NCBI GenBank assembly: GCA_029262415.1
Contig: JAJCZL010000083.1
Location: 1 to 64,000, forward strand
Direction of reading: 5' to 3'
Length of the DNA: 64,000 nucleotides
Source of the DNA: Deltaproteobacteria bacterium
GTDB lineage: Bacteria; Desulfobacterota; Binatia; UBA1149; JAJCZL01
The notes beneath the pieces were generated by a model. It did no database searches, had not been told where the DNA came from, and saw only the letters and a list, made by a program, of their open reading frames with translations. The translations under genes were made by a program, and so were the position numbers. Shown here one piece after another: positions 41,598 to 48,949 of this stretch. Within the stretch, counting starts at the first letter, position 1. The number at the start of each line of letters is the position of its first letter.

Positions 41598-41686
41598 GCA
41601 TGGCTATCCTTACTATCCTGGTTGCCGTTTTCGCGTTGGCTACGGGGGTGCCCCTTGCGCTTCCCTGGACAGTCCCATTGCCCTGA
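41573..41686 (+). CDS. 37-aa single-helix membrane peptide
   Basis: Very strong ribosome site (GGAGGAGGACGGAAG) before the ATG. N-terminus MHFEWYEIG, then a hydrophobic helix (AILTILVAVFALATGVPLAL). Overlaps the end of the upstream gene in another frame. Size and place fit a small holin or holin regulator; function not shown. Confidence 0.55.
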   Translation: MHFEWYEIGMAILTILVAVFALATGVPLALPWTVPLP

Positions 41687-41692
41687 GCCACG

Positions 41693-42268
41693 ATGCAACT
41701 CTTGTATGGGCAACCATGGACATCCCTGGCGGGGTGGGCTGGCGCGGCCAGCGCCTTAGCCGATCGCGCGTTATCTTCGTTGCGGCAGGTGATTCTCGTT
41801 GTCGACGATGAAGTCGGATGCCGCCAGTCAATCCGCGAGATCCTGAAGGCATATCCTGAGTTCGAGGTGGTCGATGCCTGCTCTGCCGCCGAGGCGCGGC
41901 AGCAGCTAAAGAAGCATGAACATCGGATCTGCTGTGCATTTGTCGACCTCCGTCTATCCGGCGGCTCAGAGTCCGGGGGCATGGCCCTGACTCGGGAGAT
42001 ACGAAGGAAATACGCTTGGGTCGGAGTTGTGATCTTCTCTGGATATGCGGCTTCCCACGAGAGGGAGTTGCGGGACCTCGGCGTGGTTTCCATCCTGACC
42101 AAGGGGTCGGCGAGCCCGACCGATATTTTGGTAGCAGCGAAGGCCTCGAGGAGCTTCCTGTGGTCCTGGCATCACTTCGAGGCGCACGACAAGCGCCGCA
42201 TCCGGAAGTTGCTGTTGATTGCGCTCTTGAGTATGGCGGTAACGATGCTCTCTAGGTGGATGCGATGA
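41693..42268 (+). CDS. membrane-anchored response regulator receiver protein
   Basis: 191 residues. A REC domain spans about 32-150: acidic pair D38-D39 (LVVDDE), phosphoacceptor D85 (AFVDLRLSG), S116 (IFSGYA) and K137 (LTKG). No DNA-binding or enzyme output domain; instead a basic stretch and a C-terminal membrane helix (172-187, KLLLIALLSMAVTML). It lies between putative membrane lysis genes and is coupled by ATGA to the next. A phosphorylatable switch tied to the membrane is unusual for a phage. The first 30 residues may be an overlong start; an internal GTG is possible. Confidence 0.75.
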   Translation: MQLLYGQPWTSLAGWAGAASALADRALSSLRQVILVVDDEVGCRQSIREILKAYPEFEVVDACSAAEARQQLKKHEHRICCAFVDLRLSGGSESGGMALTREIRRKYAWVGVVIFSGYAASHERELRDLGVVSILTKGSASPTDILVAAKASRSFLWSWHHFEAHDKRRIRKLLLIALLSMAVTMLSRWMR

Positions 42269-42615
42269 GGCAAGGGGATGAAGTAGCGGTAGCAACCGAC
42301 GATCCCGCCGCGCCCGACATTCGGACCATTGCTGGGGTGTCCATGGTCCTCTGGTTGATCGCCCGAGAGTTCGCGCCGCTGATTGGTCTTGGGGGGATTC
42401 AGTTCCTCTTGGGTGCGTGCCTTCTGGTAGCGATCATTGATGCGATTCAGCACAAGCGCGACCTCCTCACCGCGCTTGCCTTCGCCTGGGTACTTCTTCA
42501 GGGGGCAGCGGGGACTGAGGCAAACGTACGATACGTCGGGTTCACTCCACTGGCAGCGCCGGCCAGCGCACAGGAAGAGCCTACACCGAAACCACGCGAT
42601 CCGTTTTGGCCGTAG
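42265..42615 (+). CDS. polytopic membrane protein (holin candidate)
   Basis: 116 residues. Three hydrophobic segments: IAGVSMVLWLIAREF, LGGIQFLLGACLLVAIIDAI and LLTALAFAWVLLQGA, then a periplasm- or cytoplasm-facing Pro-rich tail. Size and helices fit a class I/II holin, next to a GH108 endolysin 1.3 kb on. Starts at the ATGA overlap with the receiver gene. Confidence 0.6.
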   Translation: MRQGDEVAVATDDPAAPDIRTIAGVSMVLWLIAREFAPLIGLGGIQFLLGACLLVAIIDAIQHKRDLLTALAFAWVLLQGAAGTEANVRYVGFTPLAAPASAQEEPTPKPRDPFWP

Positions 42616-42640
42616 CGGGTCACAATCGACGGGGGTCGAT

Positions 42641-42955
42641 ATGAACAATGAAGAAATGGCGGTACCTGCGAAGCCTGAACTACCGTGTGAGCCTAGCTCG
42701 ATTCAGGTGGCGCAGGCGGTACTCAACCAGCGGCAGGAGTTCCTGAAGAACCTCGCGGGCATCCGGGTAGCGGTGAAGCTTGCGAAGGCGCTCGACGACA
42801 AGGAGCGACTGGCAAAGCTCGAGGCGGATGCCGCCACGGTGATGGACGGGCTCGAGGCAATCCAGTCGATCATCGAAGAGGAAGATTCCGAGGTACAGCG
42901 TCTGGTGATAGACGCAATTGAGAGAGCCAAGGAGACGGCTCAAGGAGGCAAGTGA
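42641..42955 (+). CDS. coiled-coil hypothetical protein
   Basis: 104 residues, almost entirely helical and charged (VAQAVLNQRQEFLKNLAGIR, LEAIQSIIEEEDSEVQRLVI). No signal or membrane helix. May be a cytoplasmic partner of the lysis proteins. Ribosome site is weak (GGGGGTCGAT). Confidence 0.6.
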   Translation: MNNEEMAVPAKPELPCEPSSIQVAQAVLNQRQEFLKNLAGIRVAVKLAKALDDKERLAKLEADAATVMDGLEAIQSIIEEEDSEVQRLVIDAIERAKETAQGGK

Positions 42956-43593
42956 TGGACCTGCTCAAAACGAAGTCTGCATTGGTGGGGCTTACCGGGA
43001 CGCTGATCGGTCTCGGCTTCTACCTATCTGGGAACCCCGAAGCGCCACCGCTCGAAGAGTTGGTACGTGAGATTGGATCGGTTCTGACTACGCTGCTCGG
43101 AGTCGGACTGGTGACTCTGCGCCATGCCCTACTCAAGGGGGGTGCTGTCGGCGTTATTTCGACACCGAAGCTTGAGCCAGGAGTTTCCATAGTACCCACT
43201 GTGACCAAGGCAGGCATGGTCGCTGGCATGAGCGTGATGCTGCTCTCCGGGTGCGCCCTACTGCAGTCACCGGATGCGGCAGGGGTAAGTAGGCTCGACC
43301 ATGAGAAGGTCGCTTACACGGCTCAGGTGGCTGCGACAGCGGGGTTGCAGGCTCTGACCTCGGCTGGGCGGCTGGGTGAGATCACGCCGGCGGAGGCAAA
43401 GCCTGTAGCTTATCAACTGTATTACGCCGGCACGAAGGCTGGGGAGGCGGTCGAGATTGCAGCGAGGATTGCCGATGAGCCCGAGGCCGAGGAGCAGTTC
43501 TGGGCGGCTCTGCAGGAGAGCCAGAGAGTGTTGGGGTTGGTAGCGCAGAATCCGGCTGTATCGAGCCTCGGCATCTTCCCCACTTCGCAGTAG
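42955..43593 (+). CDS. membrane protein with internal lipobox (spanin-like candidate)
   Basis: 212 residues, starting at ATG in a TGATG overlap. A first membrane helix at 9-25 (LVGLTGTLIGLGFYLSG), a second hydrophobic part at 82-103 that contains MSVMLLSGC, a good lipobox. The segment starting MVAGMSVMLLSGC could be translated separately from an internal ATG after AAGGCAGGC, giving a lipoprotein of about 125 residues. This resembles two-component spanin logic. The C-terminal half is helical and Ala/Glu-rich. Inference only. Confidence 0.5.
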   Translation: MDLLKTKSALVGLTGTLIGLGFYLSGNPEAPPLEELVREIGSVLTTLLGVGLVTLRHALLKGGAVGVISTPKLEPGVSIVPTVTKAGMVAGMSVMLLSGCALLQSPDAAGVSRLDHEKVAYTAQVAATAGLQALTSAGRLGEITPAEAKPVAYQLYYAGTKAGEAVEIAARIADEPEAEEQFWAALQESQRVLGLVAQNPAVSSLGIFPTSQ

Positions 43594-43623
43594 CCCGTAA
43601 ACGAGTACGAGAAAGGACAAGAC

Positions 43624-43902
43624 ATGGACCCGAAGATTTCAGCAATGGTTTTCTTGGGGCTGCAGATCATGCAGCGAGTGGTGGCTTCACTACTGACCCT
43701 TCGCAGTGCAGAGGGGCGAAGCCTCACCTCTGTCGAGAAGGAGTCGGCCAAGCGCAATCTGGAGTCAGCGAAGAAGGACTTCGACAAGTGGTTCGCGGAG
43801 ATCACTGCTCCCGATGAGCCTAAGGTAGAGACCCCTCTGCCGGGAAAGCCTTCGGCGTTGAGGCCTTCGACTTCGAGCCCACTGGCCAGCAAGGGGGAAT
43901 GA
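43624..43902 (+). CDS. hypothetical protein, endolysin-adjacent
   Basis: 92 residues: hydrophobic helix near the N-terminus (ISAMVFLGLQIMQRVVASLL), a charged helix (ESAKRNLESAKKDFDKWFAE) and a Pro/Ser tail. Ribosome site AGAAAGGAC. It overlaps the endolysin start by four bases (ATGA). Could be a small membrane partner. Confidence 0.55.
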   Translation: MDPKISAMVFLGLQIMQRVVASLLTLRSAEGRSLTSVEKESAKRNLESAKKDFDKWFAEITAPDEPKVETPLPGKPSALRPSTSSPLASKGE

Positions 43903-44414
43903 CCCCCCGATTCCTTCAATCGATCGCCTTCGTGTTGCGGCACGAGGGCGGTCTTTCGGGTGTCGCCGAGGACCGCGGCGGCTTGACGAAGTGGGGCATC
44001 TCAACTCGGTCCCACCCGGTGGCGAGCTCCGATGCGTTCACCTTCGAACATGCGCTTGAGATCTACCGGGCAGGCTACTGGGTGAAGATGGGCCTTGAGC
44101 CTGTGGTGCCCTGGACGGTCGCTGCGAAGACCTTGGACTTCGGGGTGGTGTCTGGTCCCTCGCGGGGCGGCAAATGCCTTCAGAAGGCTTTAAACAGCTT
44201 CGAGGTGGGCATCTCGGTCGACGGCAAGGTCGGAAGTAAGACCCGAGCAGCAATCGAACAGGTGCTAAGAAAAGTTAGCACCGCGGAGTTGATCGATCGG
44301 ATGGTGATGGATCAGGAGAGGTTTTTTCGGGGCATCGTGAACCGAGATCAAACCCAGAGGGTATTCCTTCGAGGGTGGCTCAGGAGAGCCCAAGACATGC
44401 CGCAGGACTTCTAG
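43899..44414 (+). CDS. endolysin, GH108 N-acetylmuramidase
   Basis: 171 residues. RHEGGLSGVAEDRGGLTKWGIS is split over catalytic E16 and the GGLTKWGIS signature of GH108 lysozymes. The second half (FGVVSGPSRGGKCLQKALNS ... VGSKTRAAIEQVLR) is the associated peptidoglycan-binding part. No signal peptide, so it depends on a holin for release. It cuts the glycan backbone at lysis. Last gene of the long rightward operon. Confidence 0.9.
   Translation: MTPRFLQSIAFVLRHEGGLSGVAEDRGGLTKWGISTRSHPVASSDAFTFEHALEIYRAGYWVKMGLEPVVPWTVAAKTLDFGVVSGPSRGGKCLQKALNSFEVGISVDGKVGSKTRAAIEQVLRKVSTAELIDRMVMDQERFFRGIVNRDQTQRVFLRGWLRRAQDMPQDF
44263..44280. promoter_or_regulatory. third copy of the 18-bp palindrome
   Basis: TGCTAAGAAAAGTTAGCA, differing from the first copy at 15261 by one base, lies inside the endolysin coding sequence. 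A position in a gene is unlike a normal promoter operator and more like a roadblock (stoperator) site. Confidence 0.55.
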
Positions 44415-44438
44415 ATGCACTGGGGCAGGGTAGGGGGT

Positions 44439-44482
44439 AAAAGCCCCCCAGGGGGTCTGTATGGGCCTCCTGGGGGGCTTTT
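44439..44482. terminator. bidirectional terminator between convergent operons
   Basis: AAAAGCCCCCCAGG and CCTGGGGGGCTTTT pair perfectly, and the stem extends to 17 bp with one G-U; 10-nt loop. A T-run follows on each strand. It separates the lysis genes from the leftward recombination operon. Confidence 0.88.
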
Positions 44483-44489
44483 CATATTC

Positions 44490-44762
44490 TCAACTGGAAA
44501 GGACGTGGGTTTCGCGTTCTCCCACCCCGACGAGGTCGCCGATCCCGATTTCGTGGTCAGCGTGGGGGTGCATCTCGACGTTGGACATGGGCGGAGACTT
44601 ATTCTCACCGATGGGAATCTGAACCACGGCGGTCGGGTCACCGATGAGCTTGGCTGCGATCTGCACCATCATGTTCCAGTACCCCGAGACGGGACCGTCG
44701 AAAACTTCGTTGCAGCGGCGGCACTTGTACTTGAGGCACGAGGTGGGGGTGAGTTCGGACAT
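44490..44762 (-). CDS. zinc-ribbon hypothetical protein
   Basis: 90 residues. CRRC near residue 14 and an earlier Cys pair may hold zinc; the rest has many His/Glu residues near the end (EMHPHADHEIGIGD). AGGAGAAG precedes the ATG. Last gene of the leftward recombination operon. Confidence 0.6.
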   Translation of the reverse strand: MSELTPTSCLKYKCRRCNEVFDGPVSGYWNMMVQIAAKLIGDPTAVVQIPIGENKSPPMSNVEMHPHADHEIGIGDLVGVGERETHVLSS

Positions 44763-44780
44763 GCGCTTCTCCTATCTGAG

Positions 44781-44816
44781 AAAATCGTGGGCCAGGCCTT
44801 GTTCACCTGACCCACG
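44781..44816 (-). terminator. hairpin with T-run, leftward
   Basis: CGTGGGTCAGG and CCTGGCCCACG on the minus strand pair with one mismatch, followed by ATTTTC. It lies between the gene ending at 44840 and the last gene, so it may limit expression of that gene. Confidence 0.55.
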
Positions 44817-44839
44817 TAGGGAGGGGTCGGTCCCCCCGT

Positions 44840-45256
44840 TCACCTACCGGCCTCTCCCGATTTCTTCTTCAGGCAACTGTGATCTTGTGCCAGTTCAGCC
44901 ACTCGGCAGTACAGGCTTGCGGATCGAGTAGGAACCTCCCATACGTCGAGAGCTTGCCAGGCGAATGTAAAGTCTCGGGCAATATGGAGAAGAGCCGCCC
45001 GGGGGAGATGGTCTGCGCAACGCTTGTAGGTAGGGACCGGCACGACTGAGCAGCCGTCCTCTTTGCAGATGGGCCCGCTGTCGGGTTCAGCATTCTCTTG
45101 GCACTGAGCCACCAATGCCTGAACCGTGAGCGGGCTCAGTGCTCCGAGTAATTGCAACCAGCACTGCCAACTTCCCGTGGTTATACTTTCAAGGACTGCG
45201 TCTTCTGCGAGCCGCTCGAGTTGATCGAGTACCTCTCTGGAGACTCGATCGCTCAT
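44840..45256 (-). CDS. hypothetical protein
   Basis: 138 residues, mostly helical. It carries a few spaced cysteines (CWLQLL, CQENA, CKEDGC, RCADHL), the last three with His close to a zinc-site pattern. ATGA overlap with the gene before it. No family recognised. Confidence 0.6.
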   Translation of the reverse strand: MSDRVSREVLDQLERLAEDAVLESITTGSWQCWLQLLGALSPLTVQALVAQCQENAEPDSGPICKEDGCSVVPVPTYKRCADHLPRAALLHIARDFTFAWQALDVWEVPTRSASLYCRVAELAQDHSCLKKKSGEAGR

Positions 45257-45699
45257 CCTCCCTTCTCCAGATCTCGAATTGCCTGCTCAAGTACTGGGGT
45301 GAACCCGAGAGGATCCCCGATCACCAGGCTGATCGCACCACGCACCTGAGCGTGCAGTACCACCAGGCCGATCAGGGGCTTCCCTGGTGCCTCTTGGGTA
45401 AGGCGCTGAGCAAAGGTCTGGATGCTCATGCGCGTCGACTTCAGGTAGCCTAACGCCTGGTTGTCGGGGTCGAGGTTAGCGTACACATCCTCCCCCAACT
45501 GTATCCGCCTCAGGGTGAACCAGATGGTCCACAGCCGCTTGAACCGCTCCTCCATCATGAGCACCTTCGCCGACGAGCTCTCGATGTAGTCCGTCCAGCT
45601 TTCGGTAGCGTTCTTGTCCTCTGCCCACCCGTTGATCTGAGCGGCGAGGCTTCCCAACTCGGCCCCGATCGCATCCATCACGTCTTGAATCTTACTCAT
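45253..45699 (-). CDS. hypothetical helical protein
   Basis: 148 residues; helical, with aromatic positions (MEERFKRLWTIWFTLRRIQL) and a hydrophobic C-terminal half (KPLIGLVVLHAQVRGAISLV). Strong AGGAGGGG ribosome site. In the recombination operon, but no domain recognised. Confidence 0.6.
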   Translation of the reverse strand: MSKIQDVMDAIGAELGSLAAQINGWAEDKNATESWTDYIESSSAKVLMMEERFKRLWTIWFTLRRIQLGEDVYANLDPDNQALGYLKSTRMSIQTFAQRLTQEAPGKPLIGLVVLHAQVRGAISLVIGDPLGFTPVLEQAIRDLEKGG

Positions 45700-45789
45700 C
45701 TCTCATCCCCTCCTGGTAAAGAATCACCCGTGTGCAACTGAGTACCCGATCCCTACGACCGCACGGGGCACGGCCTTCTCTCGGGTATT

Positions 45790-45826
45790 GCTGGGTCCTC
45801 TACTCAGCGACGCGTCGCTGCCCAGC
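45790..45826. repeat. nested palindromes between genes
   Basis: A perfect 14-bp palindrome AGCGACGCGTCGCT (45806-45819) lies within outer arms GCTGGG and CCCAGC. Intergenic in the leftward operon; possible operator or RNA hairpin. Confidence 0.4.
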
Positions 45827-45834
45827 AAGTTCGT

Positions 45835-46125
45835 CTAGAGCTCGAAGTCGAACGTGCTCTTCTTCTTTCCTGAGAACTTCGACTTCATCGTGTCGATCTC
45901 CCCCCAGAGCGCCTCAGTGACCTTCTCGACCTGCTCTTCGGTGTACTCGTATCCGGCACCAGAGCAGTTGCCGATCAGGGCAATCGCCTTGAGTGCGTTG
46001 GCTACCCTCTTTGGTGCGATGCGCTTGAACCGCTCGGCGTTCGTTTCGCCTACCGGCTCGGTGCCTTCACCCTCTTCTGTTTTCTCAGCAGCGGCTGCTG
46101 CTTTTACTGCGCCCTTGGTCGGCAT
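45835..46125 (-). CDS. hypothetical protein
   Basis: 96 residues. An Ala/Glu-rich disordered N-terminus, a helical core (RFKRIAPKRVANALKAIALI, EEQVEKVTEALWGEIDTMKS) and a basic end (GKKKSTFDFEL). The ATG with AAGGAAGAAGGAAG is used rather than the one 21 bases upstream. No family recognised. Confidence 0.6.
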   Translation of the reverse strand: MPTKGAVKAAAAAEKTEEGEGTEPVGETNAERFKRIAPKRVANALKAIALIGNCSGAGYEYTEEQVEKVTEALWGEIDTMKSKFSGKKKSTFDFEL

Positions 46126-46164
46126 CTTCCTTCTTCCTTTCGTCAAAAAGCCGGCAGCCTCTCG

Positions 46165-46662
46165 CTACAACTTGATGCCGGCAACCCTGCTGATCGTCTC
46201 CTGAATGAGGCTTGCCGCCTCGGCTTTGATTGCTTCGTTGATCTGCTTCTTTCCTTCTTCCGCAGCCTGCTCCAACTCTCGCTTCATCTTCCGGCTAATG
46301 GCAGATTCAACCACTTGGTCTAGAACAGTTGAGCCGCGGTTGTATCCGTCACGAGTCATCGTGACAGCCTTCTCCATCTTCAGGGCGATGAACTCCCGAA
46401 TTGTGATAGGTCCCGCCGCGGTGCGCTCACCGAACTGGTTGGTTCGGATCATTGGAGTGGTCAGGCATTCGGCCATGGCTTCCTTGAGGAAATCATCCCC
46501 TATGTCCCGGATCCGACTTTCGATTCTTTCGCCAATCAGGTCGAGAATAGACTGCCGCTCGTCCCATCCAGCATTCTTGAGGAACTTGTCGGCGACACGG
46601 TCGATCACCTCTTCTTTGGTAGGGGTGCTCGGGGCTGCCTTGTTCTTCGTACTTGCTCCCAT
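46165..46662 (-). CDS. hypothetical helical protein
   Basis: 165 residues, almost all alpha-helical and charged (EEVIDRVADKFLKNAGWDER, KMKRELEQAAEEGKKQINEA). GAGGAGAAAG precedes the ATG. Located between the SSB-like gene and small genes; perhaps a recombination accessory protein. No family recognised. Confidence 0.6.
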   Translation of the reverse strand: MGASTKNKAAPSTPTKEEVIDRVADKFLKNAGWDERQSILDLIGERIESRIRDIGDDFLKEAMAECLTTPMIRTNQFGERTAAGPITIREFIALKMEKAVTMTRDGYNRGSTVLDQVVESAISRKMKRELEQAAEEGKKQINEAIKAEAASLIQETISRVAGIKL

Positions 46663-46690
46663 GAACTTTCTCCTCTCTCGTAGTGGTGGT

Positions 46691-46734
46691 GCTGGCGGGG
46701 TGCGCCCCCTTCCCCAAGGACACATCCCGCCAGC
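46691..46734. repeat. 9-bp perfect inverted repeat between genes
   Basis: GCTGGCGGG and CCCGCCAGC are separated by 26 bases between the SSB-like gene stop and the next ATG. No T-run, so not a standard terminator. Confidence 0.35.
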
Positions 46735-46739
46735 GTAGA

Positions 46740-47255
46740 TCAGAAGCCTATTTCTTCTTCGGCGTCCCCAGTCTCCTCCGGGTATTCAGCCGCTTCCTGA
46801 ACGATCTCGGCACGCTCCTCCTGCGGAGCCTTCTTCAGTAGCCGGTCACGCAACTTCGCAGAGAATGCCGAGGCCTTCCCCTCGTCGAGCTTCTTGAAGC
46901 CGCCAGGACGATTGATCCATGAGACCTTCTTAAAGGTCTTCCCCTCAAACTCCTCCTCGACGACCTCGAAGCTCACCTCCGCGCCCTTGATCGGCGACGG
47001 GTCGCCATTGAGCAGATCGAACTCGTAGTCGTGCTTGGCGGGATCCCAGCCGCACGCTTCGAGCTTCTTGATCGTCCACTCCAGCGAAGCATCGCTGCAC
47101 GACAGGTACGCCGAGATCGAGTTGCCGTCGTCCTTCGACTTCAGCATGACCGCGATCTGGCCCTTCTTCTGCTTGTTGATCACGATCGCAGAGTCGGTGA
47201 CCTCGCCCTGGTGCCATCCCAGTGCAATCTTCAGTTCCTTCTTCTCATCACTCAT
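46740..47255 (-). CDS. single-stranded DNA-binding-like protein
   Basis: 171 residues. A beta-rich core (QIAVMLKSKDDGNSISAYLS, VSFEVVEEEFEGKTFKKVSW) suggests an OB fold, and the acidic C-terminus (EETGDAEEEIGF) ends in Phe as in SSB tails that recruit partner proteins. It sits next to the Sak4-type gene, a common recombination pairing. Similar to phage DUF669-type proteins; the family is inferred. Confidence 0.62.
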   Translation of the reverse strand: MSDEKKELKIALGWHQGEVTDSAIVINKQKKGQIAVMLKSKDDGNSISAYLSCSDASLEWTIKKLEACGWDPAKHDYEFDLLNGDPSPIKGAEVSFEVVEEEFEGKTFKKVSWINRPGGFKKLDEGKASAFSAKLRDRLLKKAPQEERAEIVQEAAEYPEETGDAEEEIGF

Positions 47256-47285
47256 CGGGTTTTTCCTTCCCTTTTGGATCGAGTA

Positions 47286-48197
47286 CTACTCGACCGAGTT
47301 GTCGATCAATTCCTGAAGTCGAACCACCGACTTCTGCAATTTGAGTCCGTTGCCCTTCGCAGCGGCGAGGGACTTCTCAATCTTCTTCGCCATGCCTTCG
47401 TCAGGTTCGAGCTCCTCGAGCAACCCCTTGCACTTCTTCATGAGGTCGTCGGGAGTTGCCGCCTGGAACGCGTCGCGGGCCTTCGCATAGGCCGCGTAGT
47501 CGAGGGGCAGGGTCTGGGGGAGCCCGTACCGGTTCTTCGCGTCATACGCCGCGTGACGACGTGTGTGCACGATTCGCTGCTGGCCCCCGACACCCTTGTT
47601 CTTGCCGCGGTCGCTCTCGTCGACATGGTCGTCGAACTGGGCGAACAGGATGGTCTTCACCCAACCGCAGACCAGGTTGCCGTAGTTCGGACGCAGCTCG
47701 ACGATGTACCTGGACCAGTCTTCGCCCTGGGGGTTCGAGAAAGTCTTGATCGTGGTGTGCGCCACCAACCAAACTTCCATGCCCCGCTCGCGCTGGAGCG
47801 TCTCGAGGTCGTCGAGCAGCGGACGCCACATGGTGTCGGCAGTGATCGAGTACCCCTTACCGTACCCCGGGGCCTCGATGTTCGCCCAGGACTTCTTCTC
47901 GCAGATCTCGCGGTGGATGATCGCTTCCATCGCGTCGATCGTGTCGATACCCACAGCTTTGTACTGATGGTCTTCGCTGCGAAGAACCTCGATCATTTCG
48001 CGGATCTCAGTAAACGACTTGGGTTGCGGGAAGACCGGGACCTCGAGTTCCGCGAGACCGTCCTCCGCTGGAATCACGATGATCCCTGGAATCTCGGCTA
48101 GCCAGGAACTCTTACCAACCCCCGGAAGACCATGCAGGAGCCCGCGATCCGGTTGGATCTTTCTCGAGCTTTCGATTGATTTCAATGTGATGCTCAT
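47286..48197 (-). CDS. Sak4-type RecA-like recombination ATPase
   Basis: 303 residues. Walker A GLPGVGKS at 23-30, a Walker B-like strand (YKAVGIDTIDAMEAI) and the later LRPNYGNLVCGWVKTILFAQ. These features match Sak4/AAA_24 phage ATPases that anneal single strands together with an SSB. The Lys/Glu-rich C-terminus may bind partners. Encoded between SSB-like and nuclease genes. Confidence 0.82.
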   Translation of the reverse strand: MSITLKSIESSRKIQPDRGLLHGLPGVGKSSWLAEIPGIIVIPAEDGLAELEVPVFPQPKSFTEIREMIEVLRSEDHQYKAVGIDTIDAMEAIIHREICEKKSWANIEAPGYGKGYSITADTMWRPLLDDLETLQRERGMEVWLVAHTTIKTFSNPQGEDWSRYIVELRPNYGNLVCGWVKTILFAQFDDHVDESDRGKNKGVGGQQRIVHTRRHAAYDAKNRYGLPQTLPLDYAAYAKARDAFQAATPDDLMKKCKGLLEELEPDEGMAKKIEKSLAAAKGNGLKLQKSVVRLQELIDNSVE

Positions 48198-48220
48198 CCT
48201 CTTCTCCTCTGTCTTGCTGG

Positions 48221-48517
48221 TTAGATTTCGTCTTCTCTAGCGTGGATGTCGACCCACGGCGGATCATGCTTTGCGCATTCATCGGGAATCAGTGACGACT
48301 TCCCCCCGCTGGCAAGGTCGATGATGCTGGCCGGCAGCGCAAAGCCGTCGTAGCTCTGCTCCTTCATGTAGAACTCGATGGGGCACCGGTCACGCGGCTT
48401 GAGCATTCCCCAGTGTGCGTCGCCATTGTACGTCTTGAGGATCAACGAGGAGTTACATGTGTCGCAGTTGTGCTGCATCCATGCCTTAAACTTCTCTCCG
48501 CAGTTACTGGTCGGCAT
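48221..48517 (-). CDS. hypothetical protein with Cys motif
   Basis: 98 residues from an ATG that overlaps the preceding gene by 14 bases; an in-frame ATG at 48541 is an alternative. CDTC and two single cysteines could bind zinc; PSTASIID-like hydrophobic core (ALPASIIDLASGG). No family recognised. Confidence 0.5.
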   Translation of the reverse strand: MPTSNCGEKFKAWMQHNCDTCNSSLILKTYNGDAHWGMLKPRDRCPIEFYMKEQSYDGFALPASIIDLASGGKSSLIPDECAKHDPPWVDIHAREDEI

Positions 48518-48707
48518 TGACGTGCTTTCGGTGAGAACCATCGGAGAAGATGTAGTACTTCACCTTACCGATGGTTCGGTATTGCCCGGTGAACTTCGGG
48601 GGATTCGATCGCATCAGCGCGTCGGGCTTCACCCACGAGTGGAGCATGGCAAACCGACTGCGCGGCTTCTGGTACGACAGTGGCTTCTCGGATCCGTAGT
48701 AGGGCAT
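48504..48707 (-). CDS. hypothetical protein
   Basis: 67 residues, basic and Tyr-rich (PYYGSEKPLSYQKPRSRFAM, YRTIGKVKYYIFSDGSHRKH). TGATG start overlap with the upstream gene. No family recognised. Confidence 0.5.
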   Translation of the reverse strand: MPYYGSEKPLSYQKPRSRFAMLHSWVKPDALMRSNPPKFTGQYRTIGKVKYYIFSDGSHRKHVNADQ

Positions 48708-48949
48708 CAGGGCACCATCGCTGTTCTGACCATTGAGCAGACAAGCCCAAACCTCTCGGTGGCGTAGATGAGTTCGACGTGGGTGCAGCAAGGATCAAGG
48801 TCGATGATCGTGCCTACCGCGCCCCCCGCCTCTCCCGTAACGGGGGGCTCCATCTGCTCTATCGTAATCCGGGGCCATGCCTTCGGATAAAAGGACTTCT
48901 CCACGATGGCCCCAGAGCCCAGCACTTCGTTCACCGTAACCATGCTCAT
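48707..48949 (-). CDS. hypothetical protein
   Basis: 80 residues, beta-rich, with a CCTHVELIYATERFGLVC segment. ATGA overlap with the nuclease gene. No family recognised. Confidence 0.55.
   Translation of the reverse strand: MSMVTVNEVLGSGAIVEKSFYPKAWPRITIEQMEPPVTGEAGGAVGTIIDLDPCCTHVELIYATERFGLVCSMVRTAMVP

Noticed and set aside
12554-44414. Diversity-generating retroelement feeding the tail genes
   Set aside because: No reverse transcriptase and no template/variable repeat pair was found.
44415-44810. Plus-strand frame past the endolysin
   Set aside because: It runs through the bidirectional terminator and is antisense to a zinc-ribbon gene with a good ribosome site.
47031-48101. Long open frame (356 codons) on the plus strand, antisense to the Sak4-type gene
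   Set aside because: Composition is the mirror of the coded gene, no domain or ribosome site. It shows that long antisense frames arise by chance here, so openness alone was not used as proof for the HNH gene; its motifs were.
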